A stretch of 46,149 bases of DNA. It comes from Eubacterium sp. GTDB taxonomy: Bacteria > Bacillota > Clostridia > Lachnospirales > Lachnospiraceae. Below, piece after piece: positions 45,433 to 46,149 of the stretch (position 1 is its first letter; every line of letters starts with the position of its first letter). The position numbers and the translations under genes were made by a program. Under the pieces are notes generated by a model. That model was given only the letters and a program-made list of their open reading frames with translations, ran no database searches and was not told the origin of the DNA. The stretch is taken from NCBI GenBank assembly GCA_017459945.1, contig JAFUBZ010000026.1, positions 1 to 46,149 of the forward strand, in the 5' to 3' direction.

Positions 45433-46011
45433 TTATATCGTTATCTTATCCTTGATCTTGCTAAATGTGCCCTGGCCGATCCCATCCACCTGCATCAGAT
45501 CTTCGAGCGAATCAAACGGACCGTTCTGTTCCCGATAGGACAAAATACTGTCCGCCTTCGTTTCCCCGATCCCGTTTAATGACATCAGAAGCTCCTTTGA
45601 TGCCGTGTTGATGTTGACTTTATCACCGTCTGTTCCGGTTTCTGTACCGGCTGCTGATGTATCCTGCATTTCTCCCTCGGCAGGGATATTGATCATCTGC
45701 CCATCAGAAAGCTCCTGTGCGAGATTCACACTCTCAGGTGCCGCCGACTCGGTCAGGCCGCCCGCCGCTTCCACAAGCTCATAGATCCGGCTTCCCGGCG
45801 GCAGCGGATACACGCCCGGTTCCACGACCTCTCCACAGACGTAAACATACATCAATTCATCGGATAAAGCGGCCTCCTCATTGATCTCGGACGCCGCTTC
45901 GTTTTGAACCTGTACCGATTCCGTATCCTGTGATAAAAGGATACCATCCTCTCCACATCCGGTTAAAAGCAAAACTAGAATCGCCATAAACAGGCTGACT
46001 ATTTTTTTCAT
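45433..46011 (-). CDS. comEA: ComEA-like DNA-binding lipoprotein
   Basis: A 192-residue competence DNA receptor candidate. It has a lipoprotein signal: MKKIVSLFMAILVLLLTGC, with lipobox LTGC and the lipidated cysteine at 19. A linker, an SLBB domain (about 52-115, VYVCGEVVEPGVYPLPPGSR) and two helix-hairpin-helix motifs follow (NINTASKELLMSLNGIG and DSLEDLMQVDGIG). Classical ComEA is held by a membrane helix, so the lipid anchor is a variant worth noting. It is the first gene of the com unit, with its own promoter. Confidence 0.92.
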   Translation of the reverse strand: MKKIVSLFMAILVLLLTGCGEDGILLSQDTESVQVQNEAASEINEEAALSDELMYVYVCGEVVEPGVYPLPPGSRIYELVEAAGGLTESAAPESVNLAQELSDGQMINIPAEGEMQDTSAAGTETGTDGDKVNINTASKELLMSLNGIGETKADSILSYREQNGPFDSLEDLMQVDGIGQGTFSKIKDKITI

Positions 46012-46062
46012 TATAAGCCTCCTTGTATCCTAAGATCCAAAAAGGCCCTTCATGCAGTTTCC

Positions 46063-46091
46063 ATTGTAGCCGAAACCGCACAAATCATCAA
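46063..46091 (-). promoter_or_regulatory. promoter of the comEA unit
   Basis: On the minus strand TTGATG (46086-46091) and TACAAT (46063-46068) are 17 bases apart, about 55 bases before the comEA start, which has AGGAGG at 46021-46026 region (minus AAGGAGG). Confidence 0.6.
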
Positions 46092-46109
46092 GCAATTTTC
46101 AAAGAGAAA

Positions 46110-46149
46110 TCAGGCCGGAGCATTTCCCTCCTCGAATTCTTTCAGAACA
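46110..46149 (-). CDS. possible C-terminal end of the upstream gene (edge fragment)
   Basis: On the minus strand one frame reads VLKEFEEGNAPA and then TGA from the window edge. It would end about 18 bases before the comEA promoter. Only 12 codons are visible, so this is a guess at a gene tail and no family can be named. Confidence 0.25.
   Translation of the reverse strand, partial: VLKEFEEGNAPA

Overview
The window reads as a core-genome stretch of a Clostridia bacterium, most likely a member of the Lachnospiraceae. The reasons are the gene orders hrcA-grpE-dnaK-dnaJ with a CIRCE operator, serC-serA-DUF1015, leuB-ilvD-ilvB and ireB-ruvX-DUF1292, strong AGGAGG ribosome binding sites, single-subunit GlyS, RNase J, and moderate GC. 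The taxon is an inference. I see no prophage, transposase, CRISPR array, rRNA or tRNA. Nearly all genes are on the minus strand. The plus-strand genes are the aminotransferase fragment at the left edge, an HPr-like gene and rpsT.

Layout from left to right, with transcription mostly right to left. (1) 1-6.8 kb: end of a CobD/HisC-type aminotransferase (+), then M16C peptidase, era, recO, glyS, preceded by a cold-shock gene. (2) 6.9-10.5 kb: serC, serA and a DUF1015 gene (serine pathway, no serB visible). (3) 10.6-16.8 kb: tgt, yajC, then leuB, ilvD, ilvB (branched-chain amino acids). (4) 16.9-17.5 kb: a gene-free stretch filled by a complex palindromic element of about 517 bp. (5) 17.5-25.7 kb: mtaB, ireB, ruvX, DUF1292, RNase J, trmR, trhP, aroC and an SDR oxidoreductase behind repeated operator-like sites. 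(6) 25.7-35.2 kb: HPr-like gene (+), then hrcA, grpE, dnaK, dnaJ, prmA, rsmE, cysteine desulfurase, thiI. (7) 35.3-35.5 kb: a second, 184-bp cloverleaf-like palindromic element. (8) 35.5-40 kb: lepA-hemW, rpsT (+), holA. (9) 40-46 kb: comEA, response regulator, histidine kinase, comEC, a ketopantoate-reductase-like gene, leading into holA.

Functionally the window is rich in tRNA modification (tgt, trmR/trhP, mtaB, thiI with its cysteine desulfurase), rRNA and ribosome maturation (era, ruvX, rsmE, prmA, lepA, rpsT), amino-acid synthesis (ser, ilv/leu, aro), heat-shock chaperones and DNA uptake.

Most worth a second look: the two palindromic intergenic elements (16956-17472 and 35279-35462); the DUF1015 gene as a candidate for a missing serine-pathway step; the three-copy operator in front of the SDR gene; a comEC gene whose coding sequence appears to start at a non-AUG codon; and a two-component system embedded between comEA and comEC. 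All family assignments come from reading motifs; no database search was run.
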